Assembly (NCBI GenBank): GCA_003166795.1
Contig: PMUS01000016.1
Location: 13,358-54,366 of the forward strand
Length of the DNA stretch: 41,009 nucleotides
Origin: Acidobacteriota bacterium
GTDB taxonomy: Bacteria > Acidobacteriota > Terriglobia > Acidiferrales > UBA7541
Reading direction: 5' to 3'
Below are positions 1 through 7,604 of the stretch, piece by piece; the first letter of the stretch is position 1; every line of letters begins with the position of its first letter. Both the position numbers and the translations under genes were made by a program. The notes under the pieces were generated by a model. The model saw only the letters and a program-made list of their open reading frames with translations, had not been told where the DNA came from and did not search any database.

Positions 1-212
1 AGCAATTGGAAGGGATTTTCATGGACTAGCGCGCAGGTAACCGCCGGGTAAGCCTCGTCGAGTCCCTTGAGGATCGCTCGAACACGCGCCGGATCGGTTC
101 CGCGCCTCGCTGCCGAGCCGTGGACTGCGGTCTTCGGCGAACCCGCGATTTTGGATTTCTGTGAACGCGGCGCCTTGGCGCGTGATGATTTTTTCTTTTT
201 TGTGGGATTCAT
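1..212 (-). CDS. nth: Endonuclease III, N-terminal part (runs off the window)
   Basis: The reverse strand from the ATG at 212 reads about 70 codons and leaves the window at base 1. The first 35 or so residues are basic and low-complexity (KKKKSSRAK, then RSQKSK). The next part, RVRAILKGLDEAYPAVTCAL followed by HENPFQLL, matches the start of the endonuclease III HhH-GPD domain, a base-excision-repair glycosylase/AP lyase for oxidised pyrimidines. The catalytic Lys, the Asp and the C-terminal [4Fe-4S] cysteines would lie outside the window, so activity cannot be judged. It begins 27 bases after the DUF427 gene on the same strand. There is no Shine-Dalgarno sequence, but a TGCTATATT element lies just upstream. 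The identification rests on about 35 residues; a MutY relative is less likely. Confidence 0.75.
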   Translation of the reverse strand, partial: MNPTKKKKSSRAKAPRSQKSKIAGSPKTAVHGSAARRGTDPARVRAILKGLDEAYPAVTCALVHENPFQL

Positions 213-221
213 GCAGCGAAA

Positions 222-230
222 AATATAGCA
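222..230 (-). promoter_or_regulatory. Possible extended -10 promoter of nth
   Basis: The minus strand reads TGCTATATT, an extended -10 (TGn plus a 5/6 match to TATAAT), ending nine bases before the nth ATG. There is no recognisable -35. If used, the transcript would start within a few bases of the ATG, which fits the lack of a ribosome-binding site. The gene could instead be read through from the DUF427 gene. Confidence 0.35.
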
Positions 231-239
231 CAGCTGAGA

Positions 240-524
240 CTAGAGCTCGACGCGCACGCCCTTCCAGAACGCTACGTAGTCTTTGATCTGCGATGCGGCG
301 GGCTTGGGATCGGGGTAATACCAGGCGGCGTCGGCGTTACGTTCGCCGTTCACCTCCACGTCATGATAGCTGGCGGTTCCCTTCCAGGGGCAAATGGTAT
401 GAGTATCGCTCGATCGAAAATATTCGGCGCGCACCGAGTCGGGCGGAAAATACTGGTTCCCTTCCACGACAACGGTGCGACTGCTCTCGGCGAGGATCGC
501 TCCATTCCATAGAGCTTTGGCCAC
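240..524 (-). CDS. DUF427 domain protein
   Basis: A 94-residue protein made almost entirely of one DUF427 domain (PF04248). Diagnostic features are the N-terminal GAILAESSRTVVVEGNQYFP strand pair, the TICPWKGTASYHDV core and the C-terminal YVAFWKGVRVEL. DUF427 proteins are small, mostly beta, and have no established biochemical role, so none is assigned. The start is GTG (complement of 522-524), chosen because a strong GGGAGG Shine-Dalgarno sequence lies seven bases upstream. The gene follows egtD by 19 bases on the same strand and precedes nth by 27, so it is probably cotranscribed with the ergothioneine genes. That is proximity only, not evidence of a role in the pathway. Confidence 0.85.
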   Translation of the reverse strand: MAKALWNGAILAESSRTVVVEGNQYFPPDSVRAEYFRSSDTHTICPWKGTASYHDVEVNGERNADAAWYYPDPKPAASQIKDYVAFWKGVRVEL

Positions 525-543
525 TTTCAGCCTCCCGTTTCGA

Positions 544-1530
544 CTAAACCGCGAAAAAAAGATTTTGGGCGAGCGGCCACTGCGTGTCGAACCACTGCCC
601 CGCGCAGCGATAGCCGGAGCGTTCGCCCATCTGGACGACCTCCCTCGGGTCGTACTTGTGCGAGCTCTCCGTCCAGATGGTTTCGCCCTCGCGAAGATGG
701 AACGGGACGCCGGCGTGGCGAATGGTGACGCGCTGCCAGACGGTCGAGCGCAGGTGCATTTCGATCCGCCGCTCGGCTTCGTCCCAACGCACCACGTGCT
801 CGAAACGATTCAGGTCGAAATCTCCCCCGAGTTCACGGTTGATGCGCGCGAGCAGATTCTTGTTGAACGCGGCCGTCACGCCGGCGGGGTCATCGTACGC
901 AAGAATCAACCCCGGAACCGGTTTTTCGAGATCGGTCGCGAGCAGCAGTGCATCGCCTTCGCGCAGGATTGACCGGACCTCGCCGAGAAATTGATCGCCC
1001 GCCGGGCGGTCGAAATTTCCAATCGTGCTGCCGAGGAACAGGACGAACAATCGCTCCCCGTCTTTTCGCCTGGCGGCCACTTCCTGCAGGCCATCCAGAT
1101 ACGCGCGCTCGAACCCGACGATACTGACCATGTCCATCTGTCCCAGCTCCTGCTGGCACCGAAATAGCGCGCTGCCGGAGATGTCAATCGGATAGTAGTT
1201 CACGCGCTGTCGCCGCGCGAGCGCCTCGAGCACCCAACGAGTTTGCTGGCCGCTTCCGCTGCCAAGTTCGGCGACCACCACCGGGCCCGGCACGCGGTTT
1301 ACGATTTCGCCGGAGTAACGCTCGAGCATGCGCATTCCCGCGCGGCTCAAGCCATACTCCGGCAAAAGACAGATCACATCGAAGAGCGCGGAACCCACTT
1401 CGTCATACAGATACTTGGAAGGGAGTTCCTTCTGTCCCGGGTGGCTGAGTCCCACCACCACGTCTGAGGAGAACTCGGACAGAGTCTGAGTTGAAGTACT
1501 TACGGATGCCATTCGCGGAGCCGACGCCAT
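544..1530 (-). CDS. egtD: L-histidine N-alpha-methyltransferase EgtD
   Basis: This SAM-dependent enzyme trimethylates histidine to hercynine, the first committed step of ergothioneine synthesis. It is 328 residues, the usual family length. The SAM motif is VVVAELGSGSGQQTRWVLEA at about 84-103, followed by YYPIDIS. Residues matching the histidine-binding set known from mycobacterial EgtD are visible: Tyr59 (PEYGLSRAG), Asn172 (STIGNFDRP), Tyr212 (AYDDPAGVTAAFN), and Glu288/Ser290 in ETIWTESSHKYD. The ATG at 1530 lies three bases after the egtB stop, so the two are almost certainly translated from one mRNA. A second Met (codon 7) is an alternative start. Confidence is high because both the fold and the substrate-pocket motifs agree and the neighbour is egtB. 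Confidence 0.95.
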   Translation of the reverse strand: MASAPRMASVSTSTQTLSEFSSDVVVGLSHPGQKELPSKYLYDEVGSALFDVICLLPEYGLSRAGMRMLERYSGEIVNRVPGPVVVAELGSGSGQQTRWVLEALARRQRVNYYPIDISGSALFRCQQELGQMDMVSIVGFERAYLDGLQEVAARRKDGERLFVLFLGSTIGNFDRPAGDQFLGEVRSILREGDALLLATDLEKPVPGLILAYDDPAGVTAAFNKNLLARINRELGGDFDLNRFEHVVRWDEAERRIEMHLRSTVWQRVTIRHAGVPFHLREGETIWTESSHKYDPREVVQMGERSGYRCAGQWFDTQWPLAQNLFFAV

Positions 1531-1533
1531 GGG

Positions 1534-2886
1534 TTAGTCCTCCACGCAGCGGAATGTAGCGTACACGTGCGGGTAGTGCGGCTGGAACCAGTTCCGGAAG
1601 GATCGGCGCAACATGGATGCATCCGTTCGCGGCGACCCGCCCTTCATTACGAAGTGTTGTCCGTCGAAGAAATTGGCCGAGTATCCGGGATAGAAAGCGA
1701 ACGCCTCGAAGCCCGGCAAGGGCCCGAAATCGGTCGAGGTCCACTCCCAGCCATTGCCGACCAAGTCAAAGACGCCAAACGCGCTCGCGCCGGATGGATG
1801 CGCGTCAACCGCAGTGGTATCCCAGCGTTCGTGATGGAAATTTCCGCGTGTCCAGTCGGGCGGAGCTTCGCCCCACGGATATGTTCGCTCGGTGCCATCT
1901 GGAGCGCCATAGGCGGCTCGGTGCCACTGCGCCTCGGTCGGAAGTCTCTTTCCAGACCATCGCGCAAAGGCGGATGCTTCAGCATGCGTAACGTACACGG
2001 GACACGAAGGCGGCAACGGGATCGTTCCAAACATGCCTCTGTAGTCCCACTGCGTCTCCGGCTCCGTCAGAAGGGAGTTCAATCTTGGTGTCCAGAAGTG
2101 CGGACGCGCGAGCCGGCTTCGCTGCTTCCATTCCCAATCCTCTGGCGTCCAGTACCCCGGGTCGTCGTAACCGCCCGCGCGCACGAACTTCAGATACTCA
2201 TGATTCGTCACCGGGAATGCGCCAACCGAAAAACTCGGGACGTGGATTTGATGCAATCCGAATTCATTGTCCCAACCGAATGTGTGCGGCAGATTACGCG
2301 GTTGACCGAGCGTAGCTACACCCGCGGGAATCATTATCTGCTCAGGGACAGGCGCGGGGCGCATGTCGGCGAAAGTTTCAGCTTGGGGGATTTTTCTATC
2401 GAATGGCAGGTTGTGCAAAAGATACGCTAACGTCTCCGCGTGCATTAGCCGATGTTCAATCGCAACGTGAAGCAACGTTCCATCGGCGATCTCCGGAACG
2501 GATGATCCCGCCTCCTCGGCGGCGTGCAGCGCATCATCGAGCGCCGTTCGCACGCGCCGGTTGTACCTTTCTACTTGGCCAATGCTGGGCCAATCCGCGG
2601 GCACGTCGGTCGGTAATCCGCCGCCCACCGGATCGATCCCGAACGCGAAAAGCTTGTCGAATTTCGGGTCATGCGATTTCAGCCCCAGTACCGGGGCGAA
2701 CAAGTTCGAATCAAACGCCTCTAAATGACCGAGATAAAAGATCAGACGATGGCGTTCCGGAACCGGGCGATCGTAGAACGAACTCGCCGGCAACATCTGA
2801 AACAGCGCATCGGTGCGCGCGCGAGCCTCTCCTATACGGAACAGCAGGGTCGGGTCAAGATGCGGCGCTAACCGCGATGTCGCCAT
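1534..2886 (-). CDS. egtB: Ergothioneine sulfoxide synthase EgtB
   Basis: A non-haem iron enzyme that uses O2 to join hercynine and a thiol (gamma-glutamylcysteine or cysteine, depending on type) into a sulfoxide. It has 450 residues: an N-terminal DinB-like bundle (about 10-175) and a C-terminal formylglycine-generating-enzyme-like domain (about 185-450, with FPVTNHEYLKF, KRLPTEAQWHRAAYG and FDLVGNGWEWTS). The three-histidine iron site is visible as His53 (YLGHLEAF) and His145/His149 in EHRLMHAE. Egt partners acting before or after (egtA, egtC, egtE) are absent nearby. This resembles the cysteine-using type II enzyme described from the acidobacterium Chloracidobacterium, but thiol specificity cannot be read safely from sequence. 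The ATG is supported by GAGGTGA just upstream. It is the first gene of the egtB-egtD pair. Confidence 0.95.
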   Translation of the reverse strand: MATSRLAPHLDPTLLFRIGEARARTDALFQMLPASSFYDRPVPERHRLIFYLGHLEAFDSNLFAPVLGLKSHDPKFDKLFAFGIDPVGGGLPTDVPADWPSIGQVERYNRRVRTALDDALHAAEEAGSSVPEIADGTLLHVAIEHRLMHAETLAYLLHNLPFDRKIPQAETFADMRPAPVPEQIMIPAGVATLGQPRNLPHTFGWDNEFGLHQIHVPSFSVGAFPVTNHEYLKFVRAGGYDDPGYWTPEDWEWKQRSRLARPHFWTPRLNSLLTEPETQWDYRGMFGTIPLPPSCPVYVTHAEASAFARWSGKRLPTEAQWHRAAYGAPDGTERTYPWGEAPPDWTRGNFHHERWDTTAVDAHPSGASAFGVFDLVGNGWEWTSTDFGPLPGFEAFAFYPGYSANFFDGQHFVMKGGSPRTDASMLRRSFRNWFQPHYPHVYATFRCVED

Positions 2887-2911
2887 TTGTCACCTCAGAG
2901 GCAGGGGTCCC

Positions 2912-2940
2912 TTTGTACCCCCGCAGGGAGCCCAGGGCAA
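2912..2940 (-). promoter_or_regulatory. Possible promoter of egtB-egtD
   Basis: In the 104-base gap between rdgB and egtB the minus strand carries TTGCCC (complement of 2935-2940), a 17-base spacer and TACAAA (complement of 2912-2917), each matching four of six consensus positions. A start about seven bases downstream would leave roughly a 20-base leader holding the GAGGTGA ribosome-binding site. The boxes are imperfect, so this is a candidate only; readthrough from rdgB is equally possible. Confidence 0.35.
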
Positions 2941-2990
2941 GGGATATTGTTACCCAACATTGGATGCAAGACCTCGTAGGAAGGTACCGG

Positions 2991-3587
2991 CTATTTCGTC
3001 GGGATCGGGAGCTCAACCAGCCTGCGGAATGCTTTGCCGCGATGGCTCGCGAGATTTTTCTCGTCCGCCGAGGCCTCAGCATAGGTGCGGCGGCCATCCG
3101 GGAAGCAGAAAATCGGATCGTAACCAAATCCGTTTACCCCGCGCGGCTCGTTGGCGATCATGCCTTCGGCGCAATCGGAGACGACCGCCAGCGCGCGGCC
3201 CTGCTGGGCGATCGCGATGACACAAACGAATCGCGCGCGGCGTTCTTCTCCTGACTTCCCTTCCATCTCGCGCAACAACTTGCGCACGCGGTCGGCGCTT
3301 GTGGCGTCCGGCCCGGCGTAGCGCGCGGAAAGAACGCCGGGCGCGTCGCCGAGAGCGGGCACGACCAGCCCCGAATCATCGGAGAGAACCAATTCGGAGG
3401 TGAACCGGCTGTAATGGAGCGCCTTGCCCGCGCTATTTTCCGCGAACGTGGGTGCGGATTCTTCGAACGGGGAAAAGTCTTGAAACTTTGGTAGCAGATC
3501 GATTTTGAGCGCGGTGCCAGCGGCGAGTTCGCGATACTCGCCCAATTTGCCGGAATTCGAAGTCGCGAGTAGTATCCGCACCGGCAT
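2991..3587 (-). CDS. rdgB: XTP/dITP diphosphatase (RdgB/HAM1 family)
   Basis: A house-cleaning pyrophosphatase that removes dITP, XTP and ITP from the nucleotide pool. It has 198 residues, the family norm. Signatures in order: LLATSNSGKLGEY near the N-terminus (nucleotide binding), TFAENSAGKA, LSDDSGLVVPALGDAPG with the catalytic/metal-binding acidic pair at about 70-71, GVNGFGYDPIF, and the C-terminal SHRGKA. It starts 13 bases after the rph stop. The annotated ATG has GAGGG only two bases upstream, whereas the in-frame GTG two codons later would have ideal spacing, so the true N-terminus may be VRILLATSN. The order gerM-rph-rdgB is also found in Bacillus subtilis (gerM-rph-ysnA). Confidence 0.95.
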   Translation of the reverse strand: MPVRILLATSNSGKLGEYRELAAGTALKIDLLPKFQDFSPFEESAPTFAENSAGKALHYSRFTSELVLSDDSGLVVPALGDAPGVLSARYAGPDATSADRVRKLLREMEGKSGEERRARFVCVIAIAQQGRALAVVSDCAEGMIANEPRGVNGFGYDPIFCFPDGRRTYAEASADEKNLASHRGKAFRRLVELPIPTK

Positions 3588-3600
3588 GCCCTCAATCCCG

Positions 3601-4338
3601 CTATCGCGAACGGCTGCGGAAGTTCACCCGCACAAGGTCCTGCTGCAACTTGCACAGCTGGCGAATGCCGCCGGACGCAAGATCGAGAAGCTGCTGCAGC
3701 TCCTCGTTTGTGTACGGGCGCCCCTCAGCGCTTGCCTGTACCTCAACGAACCTGCCGTCGCCGGTCATCACTACGTTCATATCCACCTGCGCGCGCGAAT
3801 CCTCTTCATAGGCGAGGTCGAGCAGAGGCTGGTCATCCACAATCCCAACACTCGTTGCCGCGACGGAATCAAGAAGCGGAACGGCGCGAAGCATTCCCGC
3901 GGCAACCATGCGCTCAAGCGCCAGCGCGAGCGCGACGAACGCTCCGGTGACCGACGCCGTTCGCGTGCCGCCATCGGCCTCGATCACGTCGCAATCGACC
4001 CACACGGTCCGTTCGCCAAGCGCCTTCAGGTCGGTCGCAGCGCGAAGCGTGCGTCCGATCATCCGCTGAATTTCAAGGGTCCGTCCAGATTGGCGCCCGC
4101 GAGTGGACTCGCGCGGGGTTCGCTCCTCCGTGGCGCGCGGGAGCATTCCATATTCGCCGGTCACCCATCCCTTTCCTGTGCCCTTTAGAAACGAAGGCAC
4201 CCCGTCGTTCACCGTGGCCGTCACGATCACGCGTGTCCGGCCCGCCTCGATCAGCACGCTGCCCTCCGCGCTCGGTATAAAATCCGGAGTCATCTTCACC
4301 GGCCTCAATTCATTCGCTGCGCGTCCGTCTGCTCGCAA
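3601..4338 (-). CDS. rph: Ribonuclease PH
   Basis: A phosphorolytic 3'-5' exoribonuclease that trims tRNA 3' ends and works as a hexameric ring. It has 245 residues. The N-terminal [15 protein letters not shown], the [19 protein letters not shown] strand, [32 protein letters not shown] (phosphate-site region) and [19 protein letters not shown] are all classic RNase PH blocks. The start is TTG (complement of 4336-4338): it places the family's invariant RxDGR at the second residue and has GGAG six bases upstream, and no ATG gives a better fit. Between this gene and the GerMN gene (86 bases) lies a perfect TTGACA on the minus strand, but no good -10 at the right distance. Confidence 0.96.
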   Translation of the reverse strand: MRADGRAANELRPVKMTPDFIPSAEGSVLIEAGRTRVIVTATVNDGVPSFLKGTGKGWVTGEYGMLPRATEERTPRESTRGRQSGRTLEIQRMIGRTLRAATDLKALGERTVWVDCDVIEADGGTRTASVTGAFVALALALERMVAAGMLRAVPLLDSVAATSVGIVDDQPLLDLAYEEDSRAQVDMNVVMTGDGRFVEVQASAEGRPYTNEELQQLLDLASGGIRQLCKLQQDLVRVNFRSRSR

Positions 4339-4424
4339 AAGCCTCTCCTTTGGCTGCTGACTGCGTTTGCACGAAAAATCAGTTTGACGACTGTGGCGGG
4401 AGGTGTCAACCGTAGCGGCTCTGC

Positions 4425-5045
4425 TTAGTGAGGCGATTTCGCCGCAGGCGGAACCGGAACCGCGGCCGGCGGATTCAGATCGAAAAAGCCCGTGAGATCC
4501 ACATTGCCCGCCAGCGTATCCACTTCCTGGCCGTGAATCAGAATTTTAAGGCGGCGAAGAATTGGCACGTTGCTCTCGAGTGTGCGTGCGATCGAGTTCA
4601 CGGCCATCCCCTCGCTTAGTATTCCCGACGGCATCTCGGAAGAGAACGCGTCGGAAAAGTCGGCGATGGCCGTGCCATCGGGAAGAATGTAAAAGCCCAG
4701 GAGCACCGTATCGGCGGGAATGGTGCGCTGGCCGGGCGTCGGAGGGTTCACGGTGAGCTCGTGAAGCAACTGCCAGGAACGCTGGACCGGATCGGCGGAG
4801 AGCGGCAATTGGACTTGAATAGGCGCGATTTTGTCGGAGCCCGCGGCCCAGAAAATTTTCGCGCTTACCGTCACATCGGTTGGCGTGGAAATCGGCGGCG
4901 CCAGAACTTCGTGTCGCGCCTTTTCATCGGCGGCTTGCGATTCGGCCAGTCGCTGCATCCGCCGGTGCAGGCCGCGGAAGCTGATCAAGCCGATCAGCAC
5001 AGCCACGATCAGCACTCCAATCACGACCTTCATTGCGCGCGGCAT
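4425..5045 (-). CDS. GerMN domain membrane-anchored protein
   Basis: A 206-residue protein with an N-terminal membrane anchor (about 5-23, [17 protein letters not shown]), then a basic/coiled stretch and one extracytoplasmic GerMN domain at about 60-185. The domain is recognisable from [54 protein letters not shown] and the terminal [19 protein letters not shown]. In Bacillus, GerM acts in spore peptidoglycan/germination; in non-spore formers the domain's role is unknown but it is regularly linked to cell-wall hydrolases. Here its ATG overlaps the amidase stop by one base (TAATG), so the two are translationally coupled, suggesting joint work in the cell envelope. The C-terminus is a short Pro/Ala tail. 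Function beyond this is not assigned. Confidence 0.88.
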   Translation of the reverse strand: MPRAMKVVIGVLIVAVLIGLISFRGLHRRMQRLAESQAADEKARHEVLAPPISTPTDVTVSAKIFWAAGSDKIAPIQVQLPLSADPVQRSWQLLHELTVNPPTPGQRTIPADTVLLGFYILPDGTAIADFSDAFSSEMPSGILSEGMAVNSIARTLESNVPILRRLKILIHGQEVDTLAGNVDLTGFFDLNPPAAVPVPPAAKSPH

Positions 5046-5815
5046 TATCGCGGGCCTCCCGAGTTGGCGGGGCGAGATGCCGCAATGGCCAGCGCAATCG
5101 CATCTGCCAGCGGTGCCGCCGAGGCCGTAAGCAAGTCCGGCGTCGGCGTGGACACGCTCGAGATCTCAACGGCTACGGCCGGCGCCGTGACGGAGCGCAA
5201 CACTCGCACGGGAACTCCGGTGGAAACCGAAGGCGAGCCAGAGAAAGCCTGGGCGAGTTCCCCCTGAATCAGATCGGCGAGGCGATGGCTCGCGTTGAGA
5301 TATGGCCGCTGCGCTTCCTCCCATTGCAATAATCCGGGCGAAGAAGGATTGGGGGGCGGCGCAATCGCGCCAGCTGCAACAGGCGCGGACGTAATGGGCG
5401 TGGCGAGCTGCGTGTAGTAGGTGCGCACTGTGCCAGGTGCGCCCGTTGAAGCAACATGCAAGCTGACGAAGATCACGTCGTGATAGGCGTTGGCGACCGC
5501 AGCACGGTCGTCGTAGGACGGATTCGAGTCATCGTTGCGGGTCATGACTACGCGATAACCATGTCGCTCAAGCTCGGCGCGCACCGATCGCGCGATTTGC
5601 AGCGCGACGTCCTTCTCGACAATCGTTTCGCCGCGCGCCCCGGCGTCCGTGCCGCCGTGCGCCGGATCGAGGACGACGACCGGCCCCGCGGGAGCGGATG
5701 GTTGCGTAGATTCGGCCGCGGGGCCGGGCGGTGCCTGCGCTGCAATTGACGTGGGCTGAGAGGCGAAAACCGCCGCAGCCACGACGAGACTCACCACGAG
5801 GAGAGAATTGCGCAC
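5045..5815 (-). CDS. N-acetylmuramoyl-L-alanine amidase (AMI_3), secreted
   Basis: A zinc amidase that cuts the bond between muramic acid and the stem peptide of peptidoglycan. The domain starts at VVVLDPAHGGTDAGARG (first zinc His), continues through IVEKDVALQIARSVRAELER (zinc Glu), then DVIFVSLHVAST (second zinc His, where most relatives have SIHAN) and ends with AVAVEISSVS (catalytic Glu). A Pro/Ala-rich insertion lies between the last two motifs. The start is uncertain. The GTG at 5815 gives a textbook signal peptide (RNSLLVVSLVVAAAVFA) and is chosen here. An ATG at 5887 would add 24 residues, and the open frame continues to 6007, inside the glycosidase gene. No start has a good ribosome-binding site. 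The 115 bases between 5815 and the glycosidase stop hold nothing else recognisable. Confidence 0.88.
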   Translation of the reverse strand: MRNSLLVVSLVVAAAVFASQPTSIAAQAPPGPAAESTQPSAPAGPVVVLDPAHGGTDAGARGETIVEKDVALQIARSVRAELERHGYRVVMTRNDDSNPSYDDRAAVANAYHDVIFVSLHVASTGAPGTVRTYYTQLATPITSAPVAAGAIAPPPNPSSPGLLQWEEAQRPYLNASHRLADLIQGELAQAFSGSPSVSTGVPVRVLRSVTAPAVAVEISSVSTPTPDLLTASAAPLADAIALAIAASRPANSGGPR

Positions 5816-5930
5816 GGCGCAAAGGATATCAGAAATGTCGCGGCATACGGCGGCGAGTGACGAAGAGCATTTTTCAATCGGTCGCATCTCAGCGCCCGGA
5901 AACGCCTGCCTCTTGGAGCGCATGCGGCTT

Positions 5931-7442
5931 TCAGGCTGGAGAAACATTGAACAGGTGCGCGTCGAACCCTTCGCGGCGCACGAAGAGCCCGGGACTGCGA
6001 AGTTCATCGGCGCTGAGATTGTAGCGGACGTCGTTCAACTCGTCGTAGAAAACGTACTCCTTCGCGGCGAGCGGACGATCGCCAAAGTTCACGCGCCCCT
6101 GAGACGCGGACCCCGCGAGGTTCACTGAAATCACCTTCCAGGATTTTCCCGACCGCCATTCGTAAGCGACTAGATCACCGGCGGTATCGTCGCCTTCCCG
6201 CGTAACCGGCAACAGATTCCACTCTCCGTTGTGGAAGACGCTGTCTTTTGTGATCCGCAGAATCTTCGCGAAGAATGCTGTGCTTGCCGGATCGGCGGGT
6301 TCATCGGCGCAGATTCGGAGCGTGATCGGGAGGCGAATGCTGAAACCTTCAAGCTCGCCCTGATGGTAGAAGCGCATGCCCGGCAGGGTACCCATCAAGC
6401 TGCCGACCGAAAGTCGCCGGCCTTTGCCGAATACGGAAGCGCAGCGATCCTCGTCGTGATTTTCGAGGAAACGTGCCAGGCGGCTCTGATACGACACTGG
6501 AGCTCCCAGGCGGTTGTGAAGGTCCGGCATTTGAATGTCACGGACGGCGTCATATAGGCCTTTGTCATACGCGAAAGAAAATCCCAGATCGAGCAGCCGC
6601 GACTCAGTCCCCCAATACGCTTCGGCGAGGAGAATCAAGTCGGGCACGGCCGCGTGCGCTTTCGCCCAGAACTCCTGCTCCGGAGCGCTCGCGCCGTGCA
6701 GAAGATGGCCCCAGATTTTTTCGAAGATGTCGTTCAGGTGGAGCATGGCCATGTCGCAACGCACGCCGTCGCAGTGGCTCGCGATCGTTCGCAGTTCCGC
6801 AAGCTGCGCTGCGCGCATCTGCGGTGAGAAATGGTTCAACTGCGCGACGTCGTCCCACGGGGGAAAGTAGGGATCGCGCGCGAGCGCCAGGAAGAAAACG
6901 CCTCTGGGCGTCTCGATTCGGTGGAAACTGGAAGCGTCGCGCTGAAAATCGTCTTGCGTGCCCTGCACGTAGAACTCCGGGTGCTCGCGCGTCCACGGAT
7001 GATCGAGCGCCGTATGGTTTCCGACAAAGTCGAGAAACAGCCCGATTCCCCGCGCATGCAGCTTTGCGCGAACCGCGTCCAGAGAATCCCAGGTTCCGAT
7101 GCGCGGATCGGGAACGTAATGCGCGACGGCATAGGGCGAGGCAATCACATCGGCCGGCTTCCAGCCTGGCAGCGCGCGATCGTATTGCGCGACATTTCCC
7201 GGGTTGGCGAGCGCGATCCGGCGGGATTCCGCGCTGCGCCGCCACACTCCCATCAGCCAGACAATATCGAAGCCGAGGCGAGCGAATGAGTCCCACTCGG
7301 AATCGGGGACATCCGCGAGTCCGATTGGACGACCCAGGCGCGCGGATAGCTTCTCGAGCCAAGTCCAGGTATTGACCTCGTACAGGTGGGGATGAGGCCG
7401 CAGCGCGATGGGTTTCAGGGACTCGAACGCAGGAGGCGTCAC
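5931..7442 (-). CDS. GH13 alpha-amylase family glycosidase
   Basis: A 503-residue cytoplasmic-looking (no signal peptide) TIM-barrel glycosidase. The GH13 regions can be followed: region I LFLDFVGNHTALDHPW (about 135-150), region II DGVRCDMAMLH with the predicted nucleophile Asp230, region III ILLAEAYWGTE with the acid/base Glu274, and region IV RFLENHDEDR with the transition-state Asp330. A beta-sandwich C-domain follows from about residue 400. Substrate cannot be deduced; maltosyl-, trehalose- or sucrose-type activities are all open, and no other glycogen or trehalose genes are nearby. The start GTG at 7442 has no clear ribosome-binding site. It lies upstream of the amidase gene, with a 162-base gap on its other side. 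Confidence 0.88.
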   Translation of the reverse strand: MTPPAFESLKPIALRPHPHLYEVNTWTWLEKLSARLGRPIGLADVPDSEWDSFARLGFDIVWLMGVWRRSAESRRIALANPGNVAQYDRALPGWKPADVIASPYAVAHYVPDPRIGTWDSLDAVRAKLHARGIGLFLDFVGNHTALDHPWTREHPEFYVQGTQDDFQRDASSFHRIETPRGVFFLALARDPYFPPWDDVAQLNHFSPQMRAAQLAELRTIASHCDGVRCDMAMLHLNDIFEKIWGHLLHGASAPEQEFWAKAHAAVPDLILLAEAYWGTESRLLDLGFSFAYDKGLYDAVRDIQMPDLHNRLGAPVSYQSRLARFLENHDEDRCASVFGKGRRLSVGSLMGTLPGMRFYHQGELEGFSIRLPITLRICADEPADPASTAFFAKILRITKDSVFHNGEWNLLPVTREGDDTAGDLVAYEWRSGKSWKVISVNLAGSASQGRVNFGDRPLAAKEYVFYDELNDVRYNLSADELRSPGLFVRREGFDAHLFNVSPA

Positions 7443-7604
7443 GGAATCAGGCTAGCATGGTGGACGCAGGCCGAAAAGCGCGAAGGCCTGTCGGCTTTCT
7501 CAGCGTGTAAGCGTAATATGCGGCCCCCGTCCTGGGGGGCGACGGTGTGCTCGGCGCCGCACAAAAACGCCTAAGGTCCGAAGGAATTGAGCTACAGTCC
7601 CGCG
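7443..7604. other. 162-base intergenic gap with a GC-rich hairpin
   Basis: This gap lies between the carboxypeptidase stop and the GH13 start, both minus-strand genes. It contains an inverted repeat, GCCCCC and GGGGGC around a six-base loop (7523-7540). No U-run follows it on either strand, so it is not a canonical intrinsic terminator; it could slow transcription or protect an mRNA end. No RNA gene or small protein was recognised. Confidence 0.4.

Noticed and set aside
1567..2430. A long plus-strand frame (287 codons) opposite egtB.
   Set aside because: It is antisense to a well-supported enzyme gene, rich in Arg/Ser/Pro and matches nothing; typical of GC-rich shadow frames.
4381..4409. Perfect TTGACA on the minus strand upstream of rph as a promoter.
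   Set aside because: The hexamer at 17 bases (CAAACT) lacks the key first T of a -10, so only half a promoter is present; rph is probably read through from the GerMN gene.
7523..7540. GC-rich hairpin considered as a rho-independent terminator.
   Set aside because: No run of T follows the stem on either strand.
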